In this document: one piece after another, positions 1-10,636 of the stretch
Position numbering within the stretch: position 1 is the stretch's first letter
How the letters are laid out: each line of letters starts with the position of its first letter
NCBI GenBank assembly: GCA_035048485.1
Contig: CM068593.1
Coordinates: forward strand, 87,001-151,000
DNA from: Pteria penguin
Lineage: Eukaryota; Mollusca; Bivalvia; Pterioida; Pteriidae
DNA length: 64,000 nt
Direction: 5' to 3'
Translations under genes and position numbers: made by a program
The notes under the pieces: model-generated
Seen by the model: only the letters and a program-made list of their open reading frames with translations
Databases searched by the model: none
Told to the model about the DNA's origin: nothing

Positions 1-780
1 TACGGTAAAGGCCCGATTAGAGCCATAGCCCGAATAGAGCTGTTTTTACCGTACTTAAGTGACTGGCTAAGTAGACATACCAGGCCACGTCTAGTGCTTG
101 ACAAAGCAAAGGCACGTCAGAGCGCACAACATTGTTAGCCAGCAGTCCTTGTAATAAGGACATACCATCGATAGGGGTACGTCATTATAGGTGACAGGAC
201 ATTGATAGCAAGGCATATCATCATTCTATCATAGACCAATCACTGTATGTATACTTTTGATTCTGTAACAACCTAATCATTTTTGACAGACAGTCATAAG
301 GAAAATTATATCTATTTGTAAATATCAGTTTTTATCTCTGCGTAAATCAGAGGCGAACCTTGTTAATAAATTATAACGCTTGATCCACGTTACAAAGAGA
401 TTTACAGCAAAATTTATTTTCTATCTAAATACTATCAAAACGTGCATACTTTCATTTAACTTAAAAAGATAATGCATAAACATAATTTACTTACTTTTTC
501 TCTTTGGTTAAAGTATATCCTTCCCACTCGAAGATATTTCCTCGAATGACAATTCAAACCGCGAAATCTAGAAAGTTGAGGAAAAATTGGGCTAATGAAA
601 ATTGACCTAGAAAATTGACCTATATAATTTGCTAGCTTTATTTTAAATATTTCAAATGCAGATTTCATTGCAGATTTTAGTTTAAATGTATGTAGTGTAC
701 AATATTAATAACATTCTGATTTAAATATATCATTATTGAGTAGTTTTAGTTATAGTTTTGGAAAATATCGATTTGGAATC
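1..780. other. AT-rich stretch, no gene seen
   Basis: I see no convincing coding sequence here. A short minus-strand open frame near 456-668 lacks any recognisable motif, splice context or composition bias. The first 60 bases hold a short imperfect inverted motif (TACGGTAAA near the start, TTTACCGTA at about 46-54) that may be the edge of a repeat continuing outside the window. Confidence 0.5.
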
Positions 781-1158
781 TTTTTCAAACTGAAGTTAAA
801 ATGATGACGGTTCAAAGCCTGAACTTTGCGGTATCCAACTACCTACAAGTGTTATCAGTGCAAATTTCTTTTTGATGATATCTCAGATTCTATAAGCGTG
901 CTACGTTACCGCGGAGCAAAATCCTGCTGCTTTCCGAAAAAATATTTTGTGACCCTAAATCTAAAGTAACGGTCAATATAATTCAATTCATAATCAAAAA
1001 GAAATCCTAAAACAGAGAAATTGGGCTGTTACAAATGACCTTTGTCTTTTTTCAAATTGAAGTTAAAATGATGATGGGTCAAAAACATAACCTTGCGGTA
1101 TTCAACTACCCGTGCTAATTTCTTTTTAATGATATCTCAGATTCTGTGAGCGTGCTAG
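781..1158 (+). repeat. Two direct copies of a ~110-bp repeat
   Basis: Positions about 781-906 and 1048-1158 are two diverged direct copies. Both contain AAGTTAAAATGATGA, CTTGCGGTAT, AATTTCTTTTT and GATATCTCAGATTCT, and both end in GAGCGTGCTA or a near variant. About 140 bp of unrelated sequence separates them. No coding potential was seen. The second copy ends directly at the minisatellite that follows. Confidence 0.65.
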
Positions 1159-1184
1159 CCCTATGAACAGAGAATGTATGCTAT

Positions 1185-2400
1185 TTTTCCGTACACTGGC
1201 CCTTGCACTTACCCTCTACTTTACACTTTACCTTACACTCAACTTCTACCTTACACTTTACCTTTCACTGACCCTTACACTGAACCTCTACCTAACACTA
1301 GCCCTAGCACTCAACGTCTACCTTACACTTTACGTTACACTATCCTTTACACTCACCCTCTACATTACACTTTACCTTACAATAGCCCTTACGCTCAACT
1401 TCTACCTTACGCTTTACCTTAATATCCCTTACACGTACCCTCTACATTACACTTTACCTTACACTAGCCCTTACACTCACCCTCTACCTCAAACTGTACC
1501 TAACCCTATCCTTTACTCTCACCCTCTAAAATACACTTTACCTTACACTGGCCCTTACACTCAACTTCTACCTTACACTTTACCTTACACGGAAGTTCTA
1601 CCTTTTGCTTTACCTTACACTATCTTTTGTACTTACCTTCTACCTTACACTTTACCTTACACTAGCCCTCACAGTCACCCTGTACCTTACACTAGTCCTT
1701 ACCCTCAACTACCGCGTTACATTTTACCTCGCTAGCCCTTACACGCAATTTCTAACTTGCAGTTAACCTTACACGCACCCTCTACCTTACACTTTACCTG
1801 ACACTATCCCTTACATGCACCCTCTACCTTACACTTTACCTTACTTTAGACTTAATACTTAACTTCTACCTTACATTTCACTAGCCCTTACATTCAACCT
1901 ATACATTACACTTTTCCTTACACTAGCCCTTATACTCATCCTCTACCTTGCACTTTACCTTACACTAGCCCTTACCCTTACCCTCTGAGGTACACTAGCC
2001 CTTACACTTACCCTCAACTTCTATCTTACACTTTACCTTACGCTAGCCCTACCATTCAACCTCTTCCTTACACTTTTTATTACACTAGTCCTTACACTCA
2101 ACTTCCGCCTTACTCTTAACCTTACAATAACCCTCACAATCAACTTTACGTTAAACTATACTGAACAGTAGCCTTTATACTCAACCTCAGGATTACACTC
2201 AAACAACCCCATACATTTTCCTTACAATTACCCTTATAGTCAACCTCACCCCTACACTTTACCTTGCATTAGCCCTTAAACTCAACATAAACCTAAACAT
2301 TTACCTTGAATTAGACCTTACACTCAACCTTAGCCTAACACTTTACCTTAAACGTACCCTTATACTCGACTTTACCCTTACTCTAATCCTTAAATGGTTA
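1185..2400 (+). repeat. 42-bp minisatellite built from CCTTAC-like hexamers
   Basis: About 1.2 kb of degenerate tandem repeat. The commonest higher-order unit is 42 bp: CCTTACACTTTA, CCTTACACTRGC, CCTTACACTCAA, then CTTCTA or CCTCTAC. It is therefore seven hexamers. Because 42 divides by three, the array stays open in several frames and gives a 190-residue repetitive reading frame at 1163-1735 (Leu/Thr/Tyr-rich). I treat that frame as an artefact. Order is best at 1200-1700 and decays towards 2400. The reverse-complement motif (GTGTAAGGGT) recurs near 15,240-15,420. Confidence 0.85.
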
Positions 2401-2911
2401 TTCAGTGTACGACATAAAATCTATCAGAAACGACCCCTTACACTTGACTTCTTTTCTTTGAAATGAATATTTTTCATGCTAAATTTTCAAAATAGAATAG
2501 TATTTTGGGGAAAAATTTTTTATAAAAGACATCAAAAGTGACTGCATTTAGAGCAAATTTAGATTGCTTTAAAAGTGCATATTTTAAAAATTAATGAAAC
2601 AAATGACAACCTATTCATGTTAAATTGATAAAAATTACCATATAATTATCTTGTCCAGCGATGCCAATATTAAAGACCAAATGATCATTTGGCGCTAAGT
2701 ATAGATTTCTTTGATGGCAACATGTAATAACCAAAAAGTTTTTATTCAAATTGAGATCTTCAAGTAAAATCAGTATCAAAACAGTTAAATTTTGAGATAC
2801 ATAATGCATTAAAATAACAAAAAGCTTCTATTTCAAACATTAGCAACAAGTCAAATATAGTCAATCATCATTAATCAAATCTATTCAAAATGATTCACAC
2901 GTTGAAAAAGT
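2401..2911. other. No gene seen
   Basis: AT-rich sequence between the minisatellite and the next coding remnant. A 64-codon minus-strand frame (2615-2809) has no recognisable motif and I do not support it. Confidence 0.45.
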
Positions 2912-3258
2912 TTATTCACATGTTCTGTCCATCTTAATTCGAAAAGCGTTGAATGTTCTAAATGGAATAGATTCTTTATTGCATTTCATCTGCAATTCTT
3001 TGTACAAATCTTTCATCGTTTTTTTCCCCTTTTCTGCATAAATGCTGTGAATAATTTCCAACTCTTTCGAAGACCATTTTTTGCTTTTTGTCGTTTTATT
3101 GGCAAAGAATTTATGTTCCTTCTTGCTGAAATTTCTTGATTAAAAGAGTCCAACTCTTCACCTATCATCGGAACAGTGTCTGTCGATGCATGGTTTTCTG
3201 GATTGTCGTTGCAGTGCTCTTGATCTAAAGTTGTTTTTGGAGATTCTTGTTGGCTCAC
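2912..3258 (-). pseudogene. Myb/SANT-like C-terminal coding remnant, unknown gene
   Basis: Read on the minus strand, about 2912-3085 encodes a basic, helical segment that starts KKWSSKELEIIHSIY and ends MDRTCE before a TAA at 2914-2912. The spaced Trp/Leu/Ile pattern and Arg-Phe-Asn-Ala-Phe-Arg stretch resemble the single Myb/SANT-like repeat found at the C-terminus of several invertebrate transposon proteins. The upstream acidic stretch (3085-3258) is open in a neighbouring frame, so at least one frameshift separates them. It may be the C-terminus of the decayed minus-strand gene at 3.3-5.7 kb, but I cannot prove continuity. No function can be assigned. Confidence 0.4.
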
Positions 3259-3297
3259 TTTGGGAGTTTATGGGGAAGTGTCCAATGTAGTTTCCAT

Positions 3298-4135
3298 GGA
3301 CGTAACCTTTGAAATCGGAATATGGGCAGTTCATAGTTACTCAAAATTTCTGAAGACTAAGTCTTTCTTGATCACATGGCATCTCTTTCATTGGAGCAGG
3401 CATATTGGCAAACTCTACATACCATCCTTCCATCGATGCAAGAAACAAAAGAAAGTGTCAACACTTGAAGGTCAATGGGAAGCTTTTCAATCTTCATACA
3501 CAGAGAGGAATCAAAGGGAGGATATTTGGACTTTTCTTAAGTTTCCCAACATAGATAAATCTTTTCCACTCGAAATATCCTTTGATAATATTTCATAATC
3601 AGATTGATGTTTTCCTGAGACGACATCGTGAGGATTCTCCAATAACCATCTCTATGGTTCCAATCAAGAACAGTATTACGATGTGCATCATAGATCTTCA
3701 GGGCCGGGAAAAAAACCGAACTGTCATTTCTTCAAGGCCAGACATAATGATTTCATACAAGATAAAATTGCTTCCGACGATCATCTTACAAAGTTTTGGA
3801 AATGCCGCTCTGTTATCTGATCTTCTCGTAGTCACGAGATTATCGCATAACGATTCTTTCGTGATGGCACCAACTTGCTGTAATTTGGTTGTATCAGCCT
3901 CTAGTCCTTGGAGAAATTGATCATATGACCAGAACAAACGGGCTTTTCCGAGGTCATGCATGTCTTTTAAGGTTGCGACCAATGATACAGTAGCTTGCCG
4001 TAAGATGATCATGAAGACCTGCTGCTCTCTTTATTAATTTCGCATCTTCGGGCGACCTTGTCCAAATTACGAGAAGGGGGGGGGGGGACTATCCTCCATA
4101 TTCATACAGGTAGACGGCTCATCAAGTGTTAAGAA
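3298..4135. repeat. Direct duplication, copy 1 (partner 4484-5325)
   Basis: This ~830-bp segment is nearly identical to 4484-5325. By eye the differences are scattered single bases, a poly-G length change near 4077-4087, and about 16 bp missing around 3970 in copy 1 (the AAGGGCGGAAACAA stretch present near 5150). Copy 1 is abruptly joined at ~4140 to the TGACGTCA repeat family. The loss in copy 1 disrupts the minus-strand reading frame that is longer in copy 2. Confidence 0.85.
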
Positions 4136-4139
4136 GGGA

Positions 4140-4483
4140 TATGGAAAAAAAACTTTAGGTGAATATATACATTTTATTTTTCACGAAGAATCGATTCCAA
4201 CCATTCCCAATTCGATCGGATGAAAAGTAAGGGAGCTATGACGTCATTTAAATAGTATTACGTCATGTTCAGGAATTTCGCACCATGCCAAATCCCACTT
4301 GTCAGTCGGTAAATATTTTTATTCTGTATCATGCTACCAAATTTCACACCACTAGCTTTATAAATAAGCGAAACACAGCTTCCTGAAGTTGAAAAGTGTA
4401 TTTTCAGGAATGGTGAAACCATGAATTTCGACGGCAAATATCTCGAAAACGGTAAGAGATATCGAAATTCTGTTGGTACAACG
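4140..4483 (+). repeat. One unit of the TGACGTCA repeat family between the two duplicates
   Basis: This stretch matches the repeat at 8.9-9.4 and 12.0-12.9 kb: TTTTTCACG-AGAATCGATT, the ATGACGTCATTTA core (4238-4250), TCAGTCGGTA, ATGCTACCAAATTTCA, then CAAATATCTCGAAAACGG and GAGATATCGAAATTCTG. The second TGACGTCA of the usual pair is mutated here (TTACGTCAT). Its position exactly between the two 0.83-kb duplicates suggests it took part in the duplication. Confidence 0.75.
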
Positions 4484-5325
4484 TCCTTTGAAATCGGAAT
4501 ATGGGCAGTTCATAGTTACTCAAAATTTCTGAAGACTAAGTCTTTCTTGATCACATGGCATCTCTTTCATTGGAGCAGGCATATTGGCAAACTCTACATA
4601 CCATCCTTCCATCGATGCAAGAAACAAAAGAAAGTGTCAACACTTGAAGGTCAATGGGAAGCTTTTCAATCTTCATACACAGAGAGGAATCAAAGGGAGG
4701 ATATTTGGACTTTTCTTAAGTTTCCCAACATAGATAAATCTTTTCCACTCGAAATATCCTTTGATAATATTTCATAATCAGATTGATGTTTTCCTGAGAC
4801 GACATCGTGAGGATTCTCCAATAACCATCTCTATGGTTCCAATCAAGAACAGTATTACGATGTGCATCATAGATCTTCAGGGCCGGGAAAAAAACCGAAC
4901 TGTCATTTCTTCAAGGCCAGACATAATGATTTCATACAAGTTAAAATTGCTTCCGACGATCATCTTACAAAGTTTTGGAAATGCCGCTCTGTTATCTGAT
5001 CTTCTCGTAGTCACGAGATTATGGCATAACGATTCTTTCGTGATGGCACCAACTTGCTGTAATTTGGTTGTTTCAGCCTCTAGTCCTTGGAGAAATTGAT
5101 CATATGACCAGAACAAATGGGCTTTTCCGAAGTCATGCATGTCTTTTAAAAGGGCGGAAACAAGGTTGCGACCAATGATACAGTAGCTTGCCGTAAGATT
5201 ATTATAACGACCTGCTGCTCTCTTTATTAATTTCGCATCTTCGGGCGACCTTGTCCAAATTGCGAGAAGGGGGGGGGGACTATCCTCCATATCCATACAG
5301 GTAGACGGCTCGTCAAGTGTTAAAA
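4484..5325. repeat. Direct duplication, copy 2 (partner 3298-4135)
   Basis: Second, slightly longer copy of the ~830-bp duplication. It retains the ~16-bp stretch lost in copy 1 and has a shorter poly-G run (5269-5278). It joins the repeat unit at 4140-4483 at the sequence ACGTCCTTTGAAATCGG. Confidence 0.85.
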
Positions 5326-5680
5326 AGTCATTAATATCGGTGAGACTTCTTGAATGTCCTAATATACCAGGACCCAAATTAATTGAGAACTGATTACTTC
5401 TCCAGCATAAATGATGCCCCCATAGAAGTTTTTCAAGGGCGAGTTCTATCTGAAAGACATTCCAACTTTGTCTGATATCCCCAGTATTTCGGTTGTCTGT
5501 ATGAATATCTCTCAGCCGTCCATTAAGGTACATGCCTTTTTCTAACGCAAAGAAGAGTATCACTAGAAATGGGAGTTAACATAGGCTTCTCCTGTGGCAA
5601 GATTGCTAGCCTTTCTTGGTCAATCAAATCAGTTGGACTTATGTAGCCATCTTAGGAATGTTTTCTGATGACAAATTTCA
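4484..5680 (-). pseudogene. Decayed minus-strand coding sequence of unknown family
   Basis: The longest open frame is 4877-5563 (228 codons), which includes KRAAGRYNNL, FWSYDQFLQGLEAE and MIVGSNFNLYEIIM. The reading continues in other frames on both sides. Upstream, a frame at 5564-5680 begins SPTDLIDQERLAILPQE and needs one base shift. Downstream, a frame reads ALKIYDAHRNTVLDWNHR. It therefore looks like a once-longer protein broken by several frameshifts, with its C-terminal half duplicated at 3298-4135. I recognise no domain. It may belong with the Myb/SANT-like C-terminus at 2912-3100, which would suit a transposon-encoded protein. Confidence 0.4.
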
Positions 5681-6238
5681 AATGACATGAACTTTCTTCC
5701 AAAAACATAAAGTTACTCTCCATTGTCGATAAGTACGATACTGCATCAAGTGATAAGGCTTCCGATGTATGTCGATGTACAGATATACCGGCCAAAACAG
5801 AGACAGATACTGATTGGTAGCGTGATTTTGGTAAACGATGAGGTCAATCGGCATAAAACTGAACAAACATCAGTTTACTCTGGTTCTTAAGAATCAAAAA
5901 TATCAAAGGATGCAAATCCAAAGCATGCCCATCCAAATTACTTTGGTAGTTTGCTCAATCTAAGAAGGATAGACAAGAACCGAATATCCTACGAGTACCA
6001 ACAACTTCGTTTAGTCCTGCAGTTGACCAGAGCAAGTCGATATTTTGGGAATCGGAAGAAATATTTACTGCATGTATTGTGGCAGATAATACGTGCTGGA
6101 GATCAAACTCATTCAAAAAGAGTCCTTCTGGCATTTTTTCACAAAATGGAAAGCAAAATAATATGGGTTTAAAATGTGCCATATTGATAGTGGCTAAAGA
6201 CTGTTGGAAAACCGATAAAACCGATCTGGTCATTTGGG
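5681..6238. other. Possible further minus-strand coding remnants, unsupported
   Basis: Minus-strand frames at 5678-5866 and 5955-6233 are open but carry no motif I know. They could be upstream parts of the decayed gene at 4.5-5.7 kb. Splice signals are not clear and I do not call them genes. Confidence 0.25.
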
Positions 6239-6239
6239 A

Positions 6240-6545
6240 GTATAAACCCAGATAGCATTACAATATTGGCCCGATGATGGACCGATAATGTCACTATCAT
6301 CGGTCCAACATCAGAATACAACAGCGGCCCAATGAAGTTTTGCTCATCGGTTCAACAATGGCCCGATGTATCGGTCCAACATCAGCCCGATGGTAGTGTG
6401 TGCTTTTACCGACATTGGCCTGACATTGGGCCGATGTATGTTTATTGATATACAGTCATATTTTCATCGGCCCATTATCGGCCCAATGTATAGACTTTTT
6501 TCTTTTCGTCGGTCCAATATCGGTCTGATGAAATAGCCAATAAGG
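6240..6545. repeat. TCGG/CCGA palindromic unit cluster
   Basis: About 300 bp packed with imperfect palindromes of the form ATCGGNCCNATG or CCCGATG, in both orientations, for example TCATCGGTCCAACATCAG, TCGGCCCATTATCGGCCCAA and GTCGGTCCAATATCGGTC. Such arrays can fold into several hairpins. They look like subterminal repeats of a DNA transposon rather than a random microsatellite. Confidence 0.7.
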
Positions 6546-6919
6546 AATATCAGGTACATGAATTATTCTTGGTTTATACATAATTTATTCTATATGACTG
6601 ACATTCTGATAAATTGGTGGTATATAGGTAATGATGCTTTCATTTCATAAAATAAGTAAATAAGTTAAAATTAGCAAGATTACACTTTTATTCAAAATGT
6701 TAAACAGTGAAACTGTTTGACGCCGAGAGTCATTTATATCATCTGACATAAAATATTTATAGTAAAATAGATGCAAATATTATATTGTTAATCAAAACAG
6801 TTTTAAACAATACATAATATATAGAAAAAGAAATGTACATTGTATTTTTTAATAAATTGTGCATCTAATCTAAATAATAATAATATCAAAAATAGTTATT
6901 AAAATTTTTAAATATTGAT

Positions 6920-7104
6920 TCAGTCAGTTTGCTCATTCTCTGCACTTCTCTGTTGTTGCTGCTGTTGCACTTGTTGTTTTTTCTTTGCTCTCTCTCTCTC
7001 TCTCTCCTTTCTTCCGCCTTCTTTATTGCCAGCAGTCCTGAGCCATTCCTCTATATGAAATGACACTTGAGCATCTGTGCAGAGTTTATTACGTCCTACA
7101 GCTT
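6920..7104 (-). pseudogene. DUF4806-type C-terminal exon
   Basis: The exon begins after a good acceptor (ATTCTTAATTTTTAG) and encodes EAVGRNKLCTDAQVSFHIEE, then a WLRTAGNKEGGR motif, a Glu/Arg repeat (encoded by the GA microsatellite at 6987-7006), KKKQQV, a run of Gln, and ends EQTD before TGA at 6922-6920. The AVxxN-LxTxA-spacer-xxWLRxA-xREGGR pattern is typical of the C-terminal part of DUF4806 proteins as I recall the family. The phase does not match the exon at 7553-7718 without a frame correction, which agrees with decay. Confidence 0.55.
6987..7007. repeat. (TC)n microsatellite
   Basis: A short run of TC dinucleotides lies inside the DUF4806-type exon and encodes the Glu-Arg repeat on the minus strand. 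Confidence 0.9.
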
Positions 7105-7119
7105 CTAAAAATTAAGAAT

Positions 7120-7460
7120 ATACACATCTTAATATACAAGTAAATAAAGCAGTATTATTTTATTTTCTTTATTCAAAAACAAACACAAGATATGTTTATA
7201 AAACACTATGTCGCCGGCGGCAACAAAGTTCAAAAAAGCTATTTTTAGCTCCAATATCACAGTGAAGATAACAACATCATTGACACTGATGTCATTTGAA
7301 AGAGTTTCATTAGCAAAGTGTGCATGCCAAATATGAAGTCTTAAACTCATATGCTTTAAAAGTTATGGTCAAGGTTATAGTTGACAACAGACACACAAAC
7401 AGACAGACAAACAAGACAAAAACAATATGCCCCCAATCTATCTATCCAGGGGCATAATAA
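7120..7460. repeat. Dispersed repeat ending in GGGGGCAT-type motif
   Basis: Intronic sequence ends with GACAAACAAGACAAAAACAATATGCCCCCAATC and later GGGGCATAATAAA. A similar arrangement (TTATGGCCAAGGTCAA, GACAGACAGGACAAAAACAAT, GGGCATAATAAAG) occurs at about 41,060-41,260, and related pieces at 26,020-26,070 and 27,090-27,310. I take it as a non-autonomous dispersed repeat. It has no coding potential. Confidence 0.5.
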
Positions 7461-7552
7461 AAATCAAACATTTGTAACTAGACACATTTTAGACATTTAG
7501 TGCTTGTTCACAGATGTGATTGAGTTTTTAAAAATAGATATACATTACTTAC

Positions 7553-7718
7553 ATGTGATGTACTTGTTACAGCTTCATTCAATTTTAGTTTTGAAAAGGC
7601 TAACTTGTTTCCTTTTCCAACAAAATTGGTTTCTTTAGCAAGCCCATTTGTGAAAATTGTAGATCCTGCGTGTAGTATTTTTTACATTCTCCCCGCCAAT
7701 GGCTCCCAATGACCTGAC
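7553..7718 (-). pseudogene. DUF4806 core exon with one frameshift
   Basis: A CAG acceptor at 7719 and a consensus CAT|GTAAGT donor after 7553 bound 166 bp. The first part reads VRSLGAIGGENVKNTTRRI. The rest reads TIFTNGLAKE then NFVGKGNKLAFSKLKLNEAV in the next frame. A one-base indel near 7660 therefore separates two halves of one domain. The LxxIGG-RRI-hydrophobic-G-K-F-LKLxxAV signature is that of the DUF4806 domain. The family is of unknown function and is often seen in invertebrate repeat-associated genes. Confidence 0.6.
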
Positions 7719-8157
7719 CTGACAGAGATAAGAATAAGCGTTTAATCTTTAAATTAATGGTCAACAAAATATTTTTGAAATAGCATTTTAAATCTTGAGC
7801 ACATCTGCATATGTCTTATCCTTATGCAGTAGTATTTTAGTTTTTATTATGACTGATTATGAATAGAACTAATCTTAGTTTTACCTGAAACCAAAAAGAT
7901 AAAATCAAAATAGCCTCCATCTTCTAATCATGTGACTTTTCATGTGATCTTTTTTAAAATTTTACCTGGGACGTATAGATACTGATTTTACATAGATCTA
8001 GTTCTAAACTGTATTTTAGCTTTTGACATGAAATTATAAATAAAGACAGAGAGAAAGAAGATTTCACTCGTAAACATGCGGGAACTGAGGAAGGAAATCG
8101 AATTAGAAAAAGACATTTACATGTAGAGCTATAAATGCATTTTAAATCTATACTTAC

Positions 8158-8250
8158 ATTTTCTAACTTCTTCTTTCCAAATGGCGATGTCGGTGATGAT
8201 TCTACAATCTTTTATAAATCCTCGACCTTTTTTCACAATTGGTTTTGTTG
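8158..8250 (-). pseudogene. Upstream exon of the DUF4806 gene (tentative)
   Basis: A good acceptor (TTTTCAAGATTTCAG) and a donor (AAAAT|GTAAGT) bound 93 bp. Two frames are open: one reads TKPIVKKGRGFIKDC, the other ends SSPTSPFGKKKLEN. It sits about 440 bp upstream of the DUF4806 core exon on the same strand, so it may be a linker exon. The frame is not settled. Confidence 0.35.
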
Positions 8251-8869
8251 CTGAAATCTTGAAAACTTATTTTGTTTCTGCCGGAAATACTAGCTGTCTG
8301 GTCACTACAAAGTGAAGTTAGAAGTGCGCGCTCAATGTGTTAAAATCTTGGCCGATCTCCAGGGTCTCATATTTCATAGTTCCCATGGTGATACCACTGA
8401 TTTCCTCGAACAAATCTGATCTAATAGTCTAGCTAATCGATGCAAATTCTTATCGCATGCAGATAATCTTCAACGTACACAAATATAAAACTACTACAAG
8501 TTTTCGTTGATCATAAACTTTCACAGTTATATGATCATATGTATCATTTTAACTTTTACGTTAAGTATTGGGGTTTTTTTTCTTTATTTCATTATTATTT
8601 TTTGATCATTTATTTGGTTTTATTTTTATTATTTCAGTTTTTTCATTTTTTTTTTTTTGCAAAAATTCGAAGGGAACTAATTTGATTTAAAAAAGAATAA
8701 TTATGGTCTTAATTTTATTTGAAACTCAATTTTAATGAAAAAAATATCTTTATATATTTCCTTCAATGGTCCATAATCGGACCGATGTTGTTATGTTGCC
8801 GACGGTATATAATACTGGTTCTATCAATTAAACATGTATTGAGTTAGATATATTATAGACGTAAGAGAT

Positions 8870-9430
8870 TATAAGACGTAAACGGTAAGAGATATCGAAA
8901 TTCTGTTGGTACAACGTTGATGTTAAATTTTCACGCAGAATCGATTCCAACCATCCCCGATTCGATCCGATGATAAATAAGGGAGATATGACGTCATTTA
9001 CAAAGTATGACGTCATTTTCAGGAATTTGGCTCCATGCCAAATTCCTCTTGTAAGTCGGTACATATTCTCATTTTCTATCATGCTACCAAATTTCACACC
9101 TCTAACTTCCTCAATAAGCGAAACACAGCTTCCTGAATTTGAAAAGTGTGTTTTCAGGAATGGTGAAACCGTGAACTTTGACCGCAAATATCTCGAAAAC
9201 GGTAAGAGATATCGAAATTCTGTTGCTGGTATTTACCATTTTACTTTTTCACGCAGAATCGATTCCAACCGTCCCCGCCTCGATCCGATGAAAAATAAGG
9301 GAGATATGACGTCATTTACAAAGTATGACGTCATTTTCAGGAATTTGGCTCCATGCCAAATTCCTCTTGTCAGTCGGTAGATATTCTCAATCTCTATCAT
9401 GCTACCAAATTTCACACCTCTATCTTCCTC
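8870..9430 (+). repeat. TGACGTCA repeat array, two units
   Basis: Two units of about 300 bp contain paired perfect TGACGTCA palindromes at 8989/9008 and 9307/9326, each pair 19 bp apart, in the context TATGACGTCATTTACAAAG. Each unit also has TTTTCACGCAGAATCGATT, ATGCTACCAAATTTCACACC, CGCAAATATCTCGAAAACGG and GAGATATCGAAATTCTGTTG. Short frames across these units on both strands are spurious and simply repeat with the array. Confidence 0.85.
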
Positions 9431-10297
9431 AATAAGCGAGCTATAGGCGAAAACATTTCATGAATAATTAATGAGTGTTGATGACGTCACAAACATCACT
9501 TTAAAGGGGGTTGTCGTGTTCAAACGCAAATAACTCGAGAACCGTAAGAGTTAGCGAAAATCTGAGAACACTTTACTGGTAGGTATTTGAACGCTCTATC
9601 GAATGGAAGAAACCCGATCAAAATCCGACTGCAAATAAAGTCGCTAGACCTTGCCAAAGATTTGATTCGAAAATTTTCAATAATTTCAAAAATATTGGCA
9701 GCATGCCATTTTCATTCTAGAGGTAGATTAAGAATGTGGAAACATGTTTAGATATAAAATTTCATGCCGATATCTCATTTAATAAGAGAGATATTAACGT
9801 ATGAATATTTAATTAGCTTTGATGACGTCATAGCGAATTTTCCCACGCTCATTGTGACTTTATTTATGGTCCGATTTCAAAAATTTTTCATATTCCAAAT
9901 CAGACCATTAAAATCTTTCATCCTACTGTCTAAAATCTAAGATTGAAATATTTTTTTTGAAATGAAAACAATCGGGTCAAGGTCAACTTTTTCGGGGTAG
10001 AGCTACGAAATTGACGCAGTGACATAAAATCTGGCATCTCCTTTTTTGAATCGAATGCTGAAAATTTCATTCCAATCGGACAAATAATAAGGAAGATATA
10101 GCGATTCAAAATTTTGGCGTCGTAGGTGGCGCTGCGCGCTTATAAGCGGTAATTTAGAAAATTACGAAATTCAAATTTTGAAAATTTAATTTCGAATCGA
10201 ACACTGAAAACAGAATAGTAATATCTTTAATAATGAGTGATTTCTGAGCCGTCACATAAAAAAAAAACGGATGAAGAATAATAATAATAATAATAAC
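9170..10297 (+). repeat. 1.1-kb direct duplication, copy 1 (partner 12626-13755)
   Basis: This segment matches 12626-13755 at an offset of about 3456 bp with only scattered differences. It includes a TGACGTCA pair, single TGACGTCA sites at 9482 and 9823, AAAGGGGGTTGTCGTGTT, GTAGGTGGCGCTGCGCGCTT and a terminal (AAT)n run. Copy 1 ends in AATAATAACTAG followed by a hairpin. Copy 2 ends in AATAATAAG followed by a different hairpin pair. Confidence 0.85.
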
Positions 10298-10299
10298 TA

Positions 10300-10330
10300 G
10301 AAACGAGCTCGTTGCTAAAGCAACGAGTAG
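10300..10330. repeat. Perfect 9-bp hairpin next to (AAT)n
   Basis: CTCGTTGCT-AA-AGCAACGAG forms a 9-bp perfect stem with a 2-base loop at about 10,309-10,328, directly after the (AAT)n end of the 1.1-kb repeat and CTAG. It could be a terminal hairpin of a rolling-circle or SINE-like element, but this is not proven. Confidence 0.5.
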
Positions 10331-10636
10331 GTTTCACAAGTTAAAGTCGAAGCAGCGAAGCTGAGATCTCCTACTCTAATACAAAATTCTTTTTTACGAT
10401 CCAGATATCTGATCTTTAGTGATGGTATCCACATTGCGCAATCTACTTGCAGAAATTGTAGGTAACGGCGACTTACATTATACACATTATACTGAAGCCT
10501 ACATCGCACAATATCGACTACTCTTGACCATATATTTGAAACAAGAAACATGTAGGACAATCACACTTAGTACAATCTGCACGTGTAACCTAGATCTTCA
10601 GTCCTTACTGCCCGCTTTATGTTGTTTATTTATTAA

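Larger units (their letters stand above)
6240..8815 (-). mobile_element. Element with TCGG-palindrome ends and a decayed DUF4806 gene
   Basis: The left part (6240-6545) is a cluster of short palindromic units built on ATCGGTCCAACAT, CCCGATG and TCGGCCCAATG. A short matching cluster (GGTCCATAATCGGACCGATG) lies at about 8768-8790 near the right end. Between them, on the minus strand, are pieces of a spliced gene whose middle and C-terminal exons match the DUF4806 pattern. I infer a transposon that carried, or inserted around, a DUF4806 gene. The exact ends and target-site duplication are unresolved. Confidence 0.55.

Noticed and set aside
1163..1735. 190-codon plus-strand frame rich in Leu, Thr and Tyr
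   Set aside because: It is the translation of a 42-bp minisatellite. It stays open because 42 is a multiple of three.
3260..3598. 112-codon plus-strand frame duplicated at 4421-4777
   Set aside because: The identity is explained by the 0.83-kb DNA duplication. There is no domain, and the opposite strand carries the better coding signal.
8970..9380. Overlapping frames on both strands in the TGACGTCA repeats, recurring at 12.0-12.9 kb
   Set aside because: They are repeat-unit translations, symmetric on both strands and without any protein motif.
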